From Carposina sasakii (Eukaryota; Arthropoda; Insecta; Lepidoptera; Carposinidae), in NCBI GenBank assembly GCA_014607495.2, contig CP053148.1:9300001-9364000 (forward strand): DNA of 64,000 bases. Direction: 5' to 3'. The translations under genes and the position numbers were made by a program. Under the pieces are notes generated by a model, which saw nothing but the letters and a program-made list of their open reading frames with translations, was not told the origin of the DNA and ran no database searches. This document shows positions 36,601-48,600 of this stretch, piece after piece (the stretch's first letter is position 1; each line of letters starts with the position of its first letter).

Positions 36601-39600
36601 AATTCGGTGCATCAACTTCCCAAGGTTGGCAAAATTATCGATCTCCGCACAGAAATGATAACGTAGCTCGTAGAGTAAATGCCGTGCTTGAATTAGAAGA
36701 CACTAACGAGATCGATAATTTAAACGAGTAGGCGTCTCGATCAAGCGCCGCACGAGACCAGTTGTAAAAGTCGACGCAAATTTGTCTAAATCGAAGCCCA
36801 CTGTTTCTCATAGATCCACTGTATCAAAAAAAAACTCTACATCTACTAGCCATGTTACTCCTGAGAGATCATATGCATCTGTGGTATCAAATTCCACTCA
36901 ATCATACAAAAAATCATTTACATCCCCTGTTTCCACTGTTTCCACTGCATCCACTGTTTCCACTGTTTCCACTGCATCCACTGTTTCCACCGCATCCCCT
37001 ATTTCCACTGTTTCCACTGCATCCACTGTTTCCACTGCATCCACTGTTTCCACTGCATCCACTGTTTCCACCGCATCCCCTGTTTCCACTGCATCCTTTG
37101 ATAAAAATCTGCATCCTAAATCCTCTGAATCCTCTAATCCTCTTGCTAACCAAAATCCTTCTGTAAAAACTCCGCAATCAATAAATAAAAATGTAAACAT
37201 TTATAAAATTAACACCAAAAATAATAAATCTTTACTTCCCTATGTTTTATTAAAAACGCCAGTGTCCAATCAACCATTAACATTTTTGGTGGACACAGGT
37301 TCATCTGTAAGCCTCATTAAAAAAACTTCGATTTCTAATTTACCTTCGTTGAACCTGGAACCTATTTTAGTAAAAGGTATCGACACCGAATGCGAATCTA
37401 CGTCTACTTTGGGTCACTTCGAGATGGAACTTTTTCCAGAAGGAGTACCTAAAGTATCTAGTACCTTCCACGTTATTGACAAGATCAACCTATTATACGA
37501 CGGCATTATAGGTAGTGACCTTCTAAACAAATATTACGGTAAAATAGATTATAATCACAACACGCTACAGCTTTCCTGTGTTGTGGTAAAATTAAAATTT
37601 ACCGAACCGATTTATAATATACCACCTCGTACAGAAACCGTTATAGAATGTACTATCTCAAAAACTGACCTCTAAGAAGGTCTTATTCTAGATCAACATA
37701 TTTCCGAATCACTACTGATCGCGAACTGCATGGTAAAAGTAAAGAATAACAAAAGAGTGAACATATCTGTCGTAAATACATCTGATGAACCTATAATTAT
37801 TCATCCAAACCTTAGCTTAAAACTCGAACCTCTAGAATCCTGTGTAACAATTTCAAGCTCATCATTTTCTAAAGTTTCAAAAAGAACAGACGAAGTACTC
37901 AATCAATTGAGAGTCTCCCATCTCAATATGGAAGAGAAAGACACTCTTCTAAATATCTGTTCAAATTACTCTGATATTTTTCACCTCCCAGGTGATCAAC
38001 TTACATGTACTACAGCAATCGAGCATAAAATTAAGACCAACACAGACGTCCCTATCCAAACCAAATCCTACAGATTCCCAGAATGCCACAAAAAAGAAGT
38101 CGAAAAGCAAATGACTAAAATGTTAGACGAAAATATTATAATACCTTCGGACTCGCCTTGGTCTTCACCCATTTGGGTCGTCCCCAAAAAGCTTGACGCT
38201 TCGGGGGAACGAAAATGGCGGATAGTGATCGATTACAGGAAACTTAATGATGTTTCCATAGGGGAAACGTATCCGATTCCACAAATCACAGAAATTTTAG
38301 ACCAACTAGGTAAGAGCCAATATTTTACAACCCTCGACCTAGCGTCAGGGTTTCACCAGATTCCTATATCAGAAGAAGATGCACCCAAAACCGCATTTTC
38401 AATACCCCAAGGTCATTTTCAATTTACGAGGATGCCTTTCGGGCTCAAAAATGCCCCCTCAACATTCCAAAAGTTAATGAATACCTGCCTCTCAGGCCTT
38501 CAAGGGTCTCGCTGCTTCGTATATCTTGACGACATAGTTGTCTACTCGCCAGATCTTCCTACTCACATTCAAAACTTATCCGCAGTTTTCGATAGGTTGC
38601 GAAACTACAACCTGAAATTGCAACCAGATAAGTGTGAATTCCTGCGCAAAGAAGTGATATATCTCGGGCACATTATTAACGCCGAGTAAAACCAAACCCT
38701 GAGAAGATAAAATCCATCATTGAGTTTCCTATACCAAAATGTCCCAAGGATATAAAATCCTTTCTCGGTCTGGTATCTTATTATAGGCGGTTTATACCCG
38801 ACTTTTCAAAGTTTGCAAAACCATTGACGGCGCTTCTAAAAAAGGACACTCCTTTTAAGTGGAATAACGAACAACAACTCGCATTTGAGAACTTGCAAAA
38901 CAAACTCACCACGTCACCTGTATTAGCATACCCCGATTTCTCTCAATCTTTTATTCTCACGTGTGACGCCTCTAACTTCGCTGTATCAGCCATTTTATCA
39001 CAAGGACAAATAGGCAAGGATCGCCCTATTGCTTATGCCTCTCGTACTCTGAATAAAGCAGAGTGTAACTACAGCGTCACTGAGAAAGAATGTCTCGCCA
39101 TTGTCTTTGGTACTAAAGCTTTTCGTCCCTACCTTTATGGACATAAATTTACAATAGTCACAGACCATAAGCCCTTACAATGGCTGTTTAACTGCAAAGA
39201 CCCCGGTTCCAGATTAGTTCGATGGCGCCTTAAACTAGAGGAGTTTGAATATAGTATAGTACACAAAAAGGGAAAAATTAACACTAATGCCGACGCTCTT
39301 TCTCGATTCCCTGTTAATCCTATCCAAAATTCGAGTCCAGAAGTATCACCCTCTTCAAACAATCATTCTCCACCTTCGTTTGATCCTATCACACTCGAAG
39401 ATCTAGGAATACAACTTCCCACAACGCTAGATTTCGATAGTAACGACCTTCCTATCATAGACTTATTAGAAAATAATGAACCATATCTTAAATCAATAGA
39501 TCCTCAACCATCGACAAGCAATCAAAACCTTGACCCAAATGATTTCGGTCTCCGAGACCTAGACCATCATGGCGAAGCTCTCGACATCGATTTAGAGCCT

Positions 39601-42600
39601 TTCACTTTATCAACACCCCAACCACTAATCACGACACCCTCAAATCAGCCCGCTGCAACCTCTCCGCTCGTTTCTGCACCTGAAATAGAAAACGAAAATA
39701 TTATTAATACACAAGATGACAATTATTCAAAATTTCTAAAATCAACGACCAACAAAGATTATCTTTCCAATACCATTCTGAAAGAACACAATGAGAATCT
39801 TCTAAAATCGACTAATAAGATAATTATAATTCCTACATCTATAGATTTAGACGAATCTAATCCTTACATAACAGAAATCCTATCTAACATAGAAAATAAA
39901 GAAGAAATTGAAAATTGCGAAAAAGAACTATATTCATTCTTAAAAACGAAGTATTCGGATAAAACTGTCTACTTTATTTTCACCAGAGTTCATCATTTCG
40001 ATGAAACACCCTATCCTGCAATATTTGAAACCCTGAAAAGAATAAAACATGAGATTTTACAAATTGAACAAACCACTGATGTCGCGATATCCGACTTCCG
40101 TAATCCATTCGATAAACATTCTTATACTAAAATATATAATATGCTTACCTACATTTTCCACAATACTAAAATTACTATACACATCTATTTAAACAAGATT
40201 ATCTATCCTACGTTAAGTGAGAGGTCGAAAATACTCCGCGAAAATCACGACATCCCTATAGCAGGACACCTAGGATCAACCCGAATGTATAATAGAATAC
40301 TAGATCAATATTATTGGAAAGGAATGAGAAGTGATATAGAAAATTATGTTAAAAATTGTAAATCCTGTCAGGAAAATAAAGCCTTACGGAAAATAAATAA
40401 GGCTCCCATGGAAATTACTTCCACATCCACCGCACCTTTTCACCGCGTAGCCTTGGATATTGTAGGCCCTTTGCCCGAATCGGGACCTGCAAAATTAAAG
40501 TATATACTAACAATACAAGACGACTTGTCAAAATACTCTGTAGCTTACCCGATAAGAAGTACCACTGCTATAGAGACTAGCGACTGCCTCATTCATTTTA
40601 TCTCCCTCTTCGGCATTCCCAAATCTATCCTCACAGACCAAGGTACCAACTTTACCTCTGATCTCTTCAAAACCACCTGCCAATTCCTTAAAATCAAGCA
40701 ACTGTGGTCCTCTTCTTACCACCCTCAAACACAAGGAGCTTTAGAACGTAGTCACTCGACTCTGAAAGAGTATTTGAAATCCTTTGTCAACGAAAACCAA
40801 GATAATTGGCCTACCTATGTGTACACTGCTATGTTAACATATAATACTACGGTACATACTACTACAAAATACTCTCCTTACGAATTAGTCTTCGGTAACA
40901 AACCTTTCATTCCAAATTCTATCTACGAATCCACCCTTGGTACTACCTATTCCGACTATATTAAAATGTTGCAGCATAAATTAAAATTTGCTCAAGGAAA
41001 AGCAGTCGAAAATATCCTTAAATCCAAAGAATCCTCCAAGTCCTATTATGACTCTCATGCGAAAACACCACCTTCGTATAGAGCTGGGGAATACGTATAC
41101 CTTAAAAATCATTTGAGGTTAGGGAAGGCCCTGTCACCTGTCTGGAAAGGGCCATATAAGATAATAAAAGTCAACAGTAATCATACCGCTACACTCTTGA
41201 TTAATAGACGTCACGTGACACATCATTTTGATCAATTCAAACCAGCAGTAACTACTGGTGCCATAAATATATAAGTAATCCATATATATACATATAGATA
41301 TATACATTATACGCTTATCCTTTTATATTCGAATAAATAAATAAAATAAAATAAAAATCATTCATTTCAGACTTGTGCGTCCATAATTTTTATAACAAAT
41401 TATACTTATATCCTATGTTAGTACTTAGTAATATATTTCAGGCATATACGATGTTTTGGTATCTTTAGAGAGATGAACGCGAGTCCAGTGTTACATGACA
41501 GCACTATCCACGTCCAGCCTCGCCGACACCGTCTGCAGGAGGCTGTTGGATCTAATGTATATAACTATAAACTATAGTATCGTAATTATTCTATTTCAGC
41601 ATTTCATCCAATGTCCAGGCGGGAATTATACAGCCGTTTCCTTCCAGTTCCGGCATCTACTTTGATAATTTAGGAAAACTAAAAATAATTAAGGGTCAGT
41701 TAGATGTAATTAGTCATATAGATATTTCTTATATAAGTCTTCATATTAATAACCTAAATAATATTTTAAGCTCGGTAAGAGATATGTGCCATCAATCAAA
41801 TAATAACTACCAGTGCGATAACACTCTATCCCCGTTGACAGTTCGATTCAATGACGTCAAACGCGAATATGACTCACTCTCCCATCTATTATCCAAACGT
41901 AACAAACGTTCCGCGTGGTTTGGAGCAGTAGGCACAACCTTCAAACATATTTTCGGCACCTTAGATGAAGATGATGCACAGAAGTACGATTCTGCTATTT
42001 CTGCCGTTCAAAACGACGAAAGAGAAATTGCACGGCTCATGAAAGAAAACATTTTAATTACTACTTCCACCTTAAAAACATATAAACAAAGCTTAAATAA
42101 AATAAAATCCAATGAGGATATTTTAAATAATGCTGTCAATTTCCTATTAAATAATACGAGTAACCTAACTCAAATTTCAAACACTTTATCATTAGAAACA
42201 AAAGTCCACTCTATATTTAGTAGCCTCGAAGCTTCATTACTTACGCTATCATTTCAATTAGAAGACCTAACAACCGCTATCATTATATGCAGTCAAAACA
42301 TCCTGCACCCGAGCATTCTGTCTCCGTCGCAGTTATACCGGGAACTTGCTGATAACGGCAGGCACCTGGCTAAAGGCACTGACATTCCTATATCGTTAAG
42401 CTTAGATAATATTCATATAATTTTAGGTATATCTAGTGTCGCATGTTTTTACTATAATAATAAGGTTGTATTTGTATTGCAGATACCTCTTGTAACTTCT
42501 GACGATTTTAATCTTTATCATAGTCTAGCGTTACCTATACCTCACGACCCCAAGAACCCAAATATCTTTAGTTTAGTATTACCTTCTATTCCTTATATTG

Positions 42601-45600
42601 CTATTTCCAATGATAAGATAAGTTACTGTAATTTAGATAGTTTAAGCGAATGTAAGTCAATACGCTCTGAGTTCTATCTGTGCAATATCCCGATAGTGCT
42701 ATTATCGAGTGGTAACCCTACGTGTGAAAGTGAACTATTAACTAAGACAATTAACACTCTTCCTGTACAGTGCGAAACCAAAACAATTCTCGGTGAAATA
42801 GATCTGTGGAAACCATTAGTGAACAATCGGTGGATTTTCGTGCAATCTCGATCTAATAAGATCACCATAGACTGCGGAACTTCTGAGTTACAGGAAAAGA
42901 TTGTGTTCGGCACGGGAATCTTGCATAACCCTGATCAGTGTACAGTGTATACAAAGAGTACGAGACTTGTATCGTCAAATAATATAGTAAACATAAGTAT
43001 ACATACGCCTAGTTTAGATTTTAATATTTTAAATGATTCCTGTTGTAAATTAGATTTATCATTGATAGATTTTAAGAAAGATATGTCCCCTATTTTATTA
43101 CAAAATATAGATCTAGACGATTTAAGCCTAAATAAACAAAACAATAATTTATTTCCTAAATTAGAAAAAATCATTGAAAATAAACCTCTTTTAGTAAAAT
43201 ATGAAATCCACTACGTCACGATAACTACCATTATCTTGATTATTATTATTATTTTCATTATTTTTAAAATTTATAAGATAATTATTAATTATAAGAGAAA
43301 ATGTACCATTTCGAATGTCCTACCGTCCCAAACTGAGGATAATAAACGTAACTCAATTAGCCAGATTTCAATAGGAGAAAGCTTATCACCCTCTCCTCCT
43401 CGTTTAAGAGAGTTATCCTAAATTCTTCTAAGAAATAGCTGAACTTCGGGCTTAAACCCCGAACTTCAGTCTTCCGCGGGGGGTTGTTATACCCTGCCGA
43501 TGTTAGGAGAATGGCTGACATGTACCCAGCGCTGCTGCGTCAGCATTTTATCATATTATGCAGTCATTCTCTTGACAGGAGCTAGTTAGTTCTAAGTTAG
43601 ACTCAATTCGGGTCGGTCGTCCCCATATTACTATTTCCTTCTAATTCTATGTTAATATTCTAAATCTAATTAAAATAAACTTTATTTTTAGAAGTAATAA
43701 ATTTCTTTTTTAAAAACTCTTTTTGAGATTCCCGTATAATAGTACGCAAACCGAAGAAACCCATCACGCAGAGTGGAAAAACAGTGCAGAATGCAGGCAG
43801 ACTAAGATCGCTGTTCCGGAAGCATCAAAATGGGTCGCCCGCAAACTCATAAGTCTAAAAAGGGACAGTATCCGTAAGGTCATAGGAATCTTAACGGGCC
43901 ACTGTCCGCTACAAAAACACCTGCACACCATAGGTGTGTCAAACAGCCCCCTCTGCAGAGGATGCAAGAAGGCGGAAGAAACGCCACAGCACGTGATCAT
44001 GGAATGCACAAGCGTGGCCGAACAACGGGCACTGATCCTCCGATCGCCAGCATCACGTAAGTAAGGTAAAATACGTACAATGACCTCACTTATAAAGGCT
44101 AAGGGCGGAAAATTCCCGGTCATACTAACTAACTAAGCCAAGATGTGTCAATAAAAGTGAAAAGATTTATCTGTTTGATTTAAATTTATCACGTATTCTG
44201 TGAAACACTCACTACGTAAACTATACATGGCTAGGGTCAAAACACGAATGAACGTGTAATAATTTAAAAAATCCAAAAATTCGACTGCGTAAAAAAGAAC
44301 CAAACTATGTAATAATAAAAAAACTGAAATGATGAAAACAAGCACTATGGAATTAATACTATTAAAGAAAATAAAATATTTTCTAATAATGTAACATAAC
44401 AACTGAACAGTCGGGATCCATTATCCGATAGATTCTAGACCACCGGACATCTAAGTGCTTGTTTTCATCTTTTCAGGTTTTTATTATTACATAGTTTGGT
44501 TCTTTTTTACGCAGTCGGGTTTTTGGATTTTTTAAATTATGTTTTTTTATTTTATACTTTTTAGTTAATATAGTTACTAATAGGTAGCCTTCAAGAAACA
44601 TGCTCGACATGCTCGGCTACAAGCATCTTCGTCTTGCTGCTATCTAAAAACTTATATGCGAGAATGGTTGTTACGCAACTTTAAATCGATATAGATCCTA
44701 AACGGTCAGTCAGAAAAAAGTTGAGAGAAACCTGATAATGATTTTTAAATACCTATTCAACGATATCCCATTTGATATAGTTTGACATATTTTTTTTCAT
44801 TTTCACAATATGGCGTCCAGTAGTCGCTAACGTCATGTCTTTAATGACACTCGCCGGACTAAGAGGAATCGATTGACGTGTGAATCATAAAAATCGGCTC
44901 AGGCGTTTGATCTGTATATAGCTTCAAAGGAACATACATACATACATAGGCTGTTAAACACATTACCACTCCCTTGCATTACGCAGTAGAGTAAAAACGA
45001 CGCCGCAGAGCGCTTGCAGCGAGATCAAAGGGTGCCGCTGCGCTTTGGCCCGCGCCGCCGCCACGTAACACAACAAACGGCGATATAATTTCTATACAGG
45101 TACATGATTTCTCGAGTTCTCGACATTTCTCGAGCTTGATTTCCCGGGAACAAAGCCCAACAATTTCCCGGGAATGAACCCTAGTCTTTACGCATTTACT
45201 ACAAGTGGCCGTAAATATATAAATATGTACAAAGCGAACATTGTTATTCAATGCAAAAGCTAGTGACATGTTCAAGTATAACCGGCCTCAAGCTGTCCCC
45301 TTTTGGCCAAATGAAAGTGCTCACTCCAACTTCAGTGATGTATATCGCAGCCATAATCCCCGAGCATCCGTAGGCGACCTCCTCCGATATTAAGCATTGC
45401 TCAAAGATTCCTAGCTCTTGCCCCCCTGCGAAGTTACAATTTAAATGGCTTTGCTTTTATTTCTAGTAGTACCTATTCTACTACGTATTCGTACTTTGCC
45501 CTACGCGAGCTTTACAGAAAACAATCTATGTATTTCTATTCCGGTCGTAGATTTATTTTATCACAATAAAATTATTATTGCGTTTTAAGTGCTGGAATTG

Positions 45601-48600
45601 TCATATTATTTTAAACAAAAATGAAGGTTTATAGTCTGATATTTCGTCTTCAGCCTATTGCAGTCCACTGCTAGACGTAGGCCTCCCCCAGGGCACGCCA
45701 CAAGGTTACTGCCACGGGGGGGGTTTTACCCATAGTCACCACGCTAGGCAGGCGGGTTAGTGACCGCAGTGTAATTTTCGGACTATGTTGACAGCACGGG
45801 AGGCGCTGCTGCCCACCTCCCGGAAACCCTATCGCCTCGTACGATACCCTCGGGCAGGCATGGGGTGGTACAAACTCTACTCTGCCGGCACCACGCGGCA
45901 TCAAAATAAAGCTAACTCACAATAATCCTTTTGTCGTAATAGACAAAGACCATCAAAGCTATGCATCTACGAAAAAAAAAACTAATTTAAAGAAAGAAAT
46001 AATACTAACTAGCAGGTCAAAAGCCCAGACCTATTTAAAAAAGGTTGGTCGAAGCATCCAATGGCTCATTCTTCGGACAGCAAATAAGCCTCGCTATCCA
46101 GCAGGGCAACGCCGCCAGCCAGCGGTTTTCTATTTGTAAATTTTATATGTTTCATATTATAAATAAATAAATAAAGGTCAATGTATACAGTACCGACATG
46201 TTCAGGAACATGTGAGTTCATGAGGCCAATTTCCCAGGCCTTCTTGACAAGCGGCCATGGGTACTCTCCAGTCCTGTCATACTGAGCTGCCACAGGAATC
46301 ACCTCCTCTCTTGTGAACTTGCGAGCCAGGTCTTGAAGGGCCTTTTGGTCTTCACTAAGCTCTGCAGTAGGAAACATTAAGGATAAGTAAGTCTGCATTG
46401 GTGTATCTTTTTTAGCTGGTTTATCAAATAATGATTGTTACAAGGGACATATTTATTGACAAACTGTATATCCTAGAAGTAGGTGCATTCATATTATTTC
46501 CTAAACTTACTAATAAATAAGTGTGTATGTGCGGTTATAGATTAAAATTGTTTGTAGTACAATACAGAAAGAAAATTCTGGCAACAAAATTACCATTCCA
46601 TTTTATACCTATGTATTAATTCCCGTATACAATATTTTCAATCAGTCACATTTCGCTCTTTTGCTTAAAATGTTTCATGATATCACAAAACAAAATACTT
46701 TTCTATTATTGAAAAATTTGTATGGTCTGCAGAGTTAAAAAAAATTAACATATTGCAAAAATGTCTAAATAAAAAAATATGTCAAAATAATAAAATAAAA
46801 CAGTGCTATTATTTTTGGTAGATTACCCGACCAAATTCGAATGAACATTAAAAAGCGACCGCACTTGATGGCGTTATAATGAGATTTAAATAGTACAGAT
46901 GCGTACAGAATTGTTAAGTTGGAAAATATTTATAGATTAGGGACATGAAATAAAATATGAATCGTTTTATTGTTTAACACTATAATTTGTAATGTTATTT
47001 ACAAATAAATTGTCCGTAGACAACGGCACATCGGCGACCTTATGAGATTGTAATAAATAAATGATTTTACACCAATAATGTTAATTTTTATATTGATTAA
47101 TTTTTTATACACAATAAACAATGAATATGGTTAGGTACTATCTGCACCTTTGAGATAAATTACACCTTTGGTGTAAAATTAAATTAACATTACAAATAAA
47201 TAAAAAATGCATCCTAAATCCACGAACATAGAGTGTAAATTACAATAACCCGAGCGGCAGACTCAAGAACAAATTTCTAAAGTGTACAATAAACTGTGTT
47301 AGTGTGTGTGCATGTGACTCGTTGTGCTCCAACCAGTCCGAGGTGAATATTGTATTTAGTTATCGATTTGTAGATCATGTTGGCAAATACTTACCATTAT
47401 ATTGGTATGAAAAGGTTTGCTCGTTAAGATTTAGGAAACAAACAAACCAACTAAATATTTATTTAAAAAAGAGCCAAAGATTATTTTCTTAGATAACAGT
47501 GGATAACTTTTAGGATTATCAGATAAAAAAACATATACTTAATTATTCACTGAAAAAAGCAATGTAATAATATTATACTAAAACAATATGCATAAACTTG
47601 TGTGACAATATGTACTCGAGCGCAAAAGATTTTTTTTAATGACAATTTCACTTTTGTACGTAAAGTTCTCCAAATACTAAATGATGCCATGACGATTTAT
47701 GAAGGACAGGTTGAAGTATCGTGCGGCCGCTTTTTAATATTCATTCGAATTTGGTCGGATAATCTACCAAAAATATAAGCCGGCTCACAGAAAACTAGTT
47801 TTTTCGTATTTTAAGTAATTTCACTCAAGATAACCTAAAAAAAAAAGACAAAATCGTTAAGAACTCCCCAATGATATGTAGTAGGCCGGCAAAACTTTAC
47901 AAGATCGTGTGAATATATAATGGGTACCAGTCGGCACTAACGCGAAGTCTTTGGTCTTGTTCGTTCGAGAGCCAGAGCATTTTTCCATTTTCTAGGAAAT
48001 AAAGTAATAGCTCCTGAACCATGCTAGTCACGTTAATGAAAATTCCGGCACAAATATGCAAAAATTTACAATATCTGTATGCAAGAAATCATGACTGTGC
48101 GGTTAGCCGTTTCCGATATATATAGGTAGCAATCGCCAAAACGTTCGCCCGGCAAAAAACTAAATATCTCTGAAATGTTCAGAGGCACAAATTTGGCTTT
48201 CACGGCACATTTATGCTCGTATTTAAGCTATCTTTTTGCATATTTAATATACAGCTAGACCCGTCAATTTAAAAAAAAATTGCTGGGCGAACGTTCATGC
48301 AGCAGAATCAGTTTTTCTTAAATAACTCTGAAGCCGTTGGATGCACAAATTTGAAATTTCGGGCACATTTACACGATATAAGGCACTAATTATCTGCATC
48401 ATTCAATTCTTGAAAAGGCGATACTTTTTTCTGCGCGAACGCACACTTTGCCATCCAGTCACTACCAAGCCGTCCTCTTTAAGTCATCGGTCCATCTGGC
48501 CGGAGGGCGCCCAGCGCTACGCTTGCCGAGCCGCGGTCTCCATTCGAGAACCCGTTTACTCCACCGTCCATCGGTTCTACGACAGATGTGGCCGGCCCAC

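Larger units (their letters stand above)
36719..41274 (+). pseudogene. pol: Errantivirus Pol (protease, RT, RNase H, integrase), broken
   Basis: Expressed as a Gag-Pol frameshift product. In order: a Ser/Thr/Val repeat linker (36930-37100); aspartic protease with [12 protein letters not shown] near 37290; RT with [23 protein letters not shown] and the catalytic [11 protein letters not shown]; RNase H ([16 protein letters not shown]); a long acidic linker; integrase with an HHCC finger (CKSCQENK), DDE residues ([25 protein letters not shown]) and a GPY-type end (WKGPYKI). Two breaks are present: TAA at 37673-37675 inside the protease-RT linker, and a frame change near 38684-38689 between RT and RNase H. 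The rest is open. TTG codons at 36782 and 38824 are not starts. Confidence 0.88.
34732..43745 (+). mobile_element. Errantivirus (insect endogenous retrovirus), Ty3/Gypsy group
   Basis: A 9,006-bp element (34736-43741) between GTAC duplications (34732-34735, 43742-43745). It has LTRs of 257 bp, a tRNA primer site, gag, pol (protease, RT, RNase H, integrase) and env, all in forward orientation and antisense to the surrounding MCAD gene. The 4-bp TSD, gene order, baculovirus-F-like env and spliced env leader fit the errantiviruses (gypsy/ZAM/TED type). The LTRs show no difference by eye, so insertion is recent; yet pol carries a stop and a frameshift. Confidence 0.92.
34300..44150 (+). pseudogene. 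LINE RNase H and C-terminal domain, split by insertions
   Basis: Three pieces read as one protein. 34306-34465 gives [20 protein letters not shown] then VTLQWIK and, after a one-base slip, the RNase H end. 34665-34735 gives [20 protein letters not shown]. 43742-44060 gives [35 protein letters not shown] and the zinc cluster [18 protein letters not shown]. The frame is continuous across the errantivirus when one GTAC is removed. This is an RNase H-bearing LINE ORF2 (I/Jockey-group-like) lacking its 5' part. Confidence 0.75.
33805..45183. mobile_element. hAT-like host element of the nest, TSD GTCTTTAC
   Basis: TAGGGTTCAT at 33805 and its complement ATGAACCCTA ending at 45183 are flanked by an exact 8-bp duplication GTCTTTAC (33797-33804, 45184-45191). 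Both ends are followed by ctcggg/ctcgag-rich subterminal sequence. Over 10 kb of the span is later insertions: a LINE (34300-44150), a SINE and an errantivirus inside that, and family C repeat at 44261-45000. The element's own DNA is only about 1 kb and encodes no transposase. Confidence 0.75.

Noticed and set aside
36898..37200. Minus-strand and other-frame open reading frames rich in repeats
   Set aside because: They are by-products of the in-frame STV minisatellite of pol.
41784..41786. ATG at 41784 as the env start
   Set aside because: Conserved env residues lie upstream in the same open frame, and starting here would give no signal peptide; the spliced leader explains the data better.
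45671..45904. Minus-strand open frame of 77 codons
   Set aside because: Lies in interspersed repeat D, which recurs elsewhere without keeping this frame.
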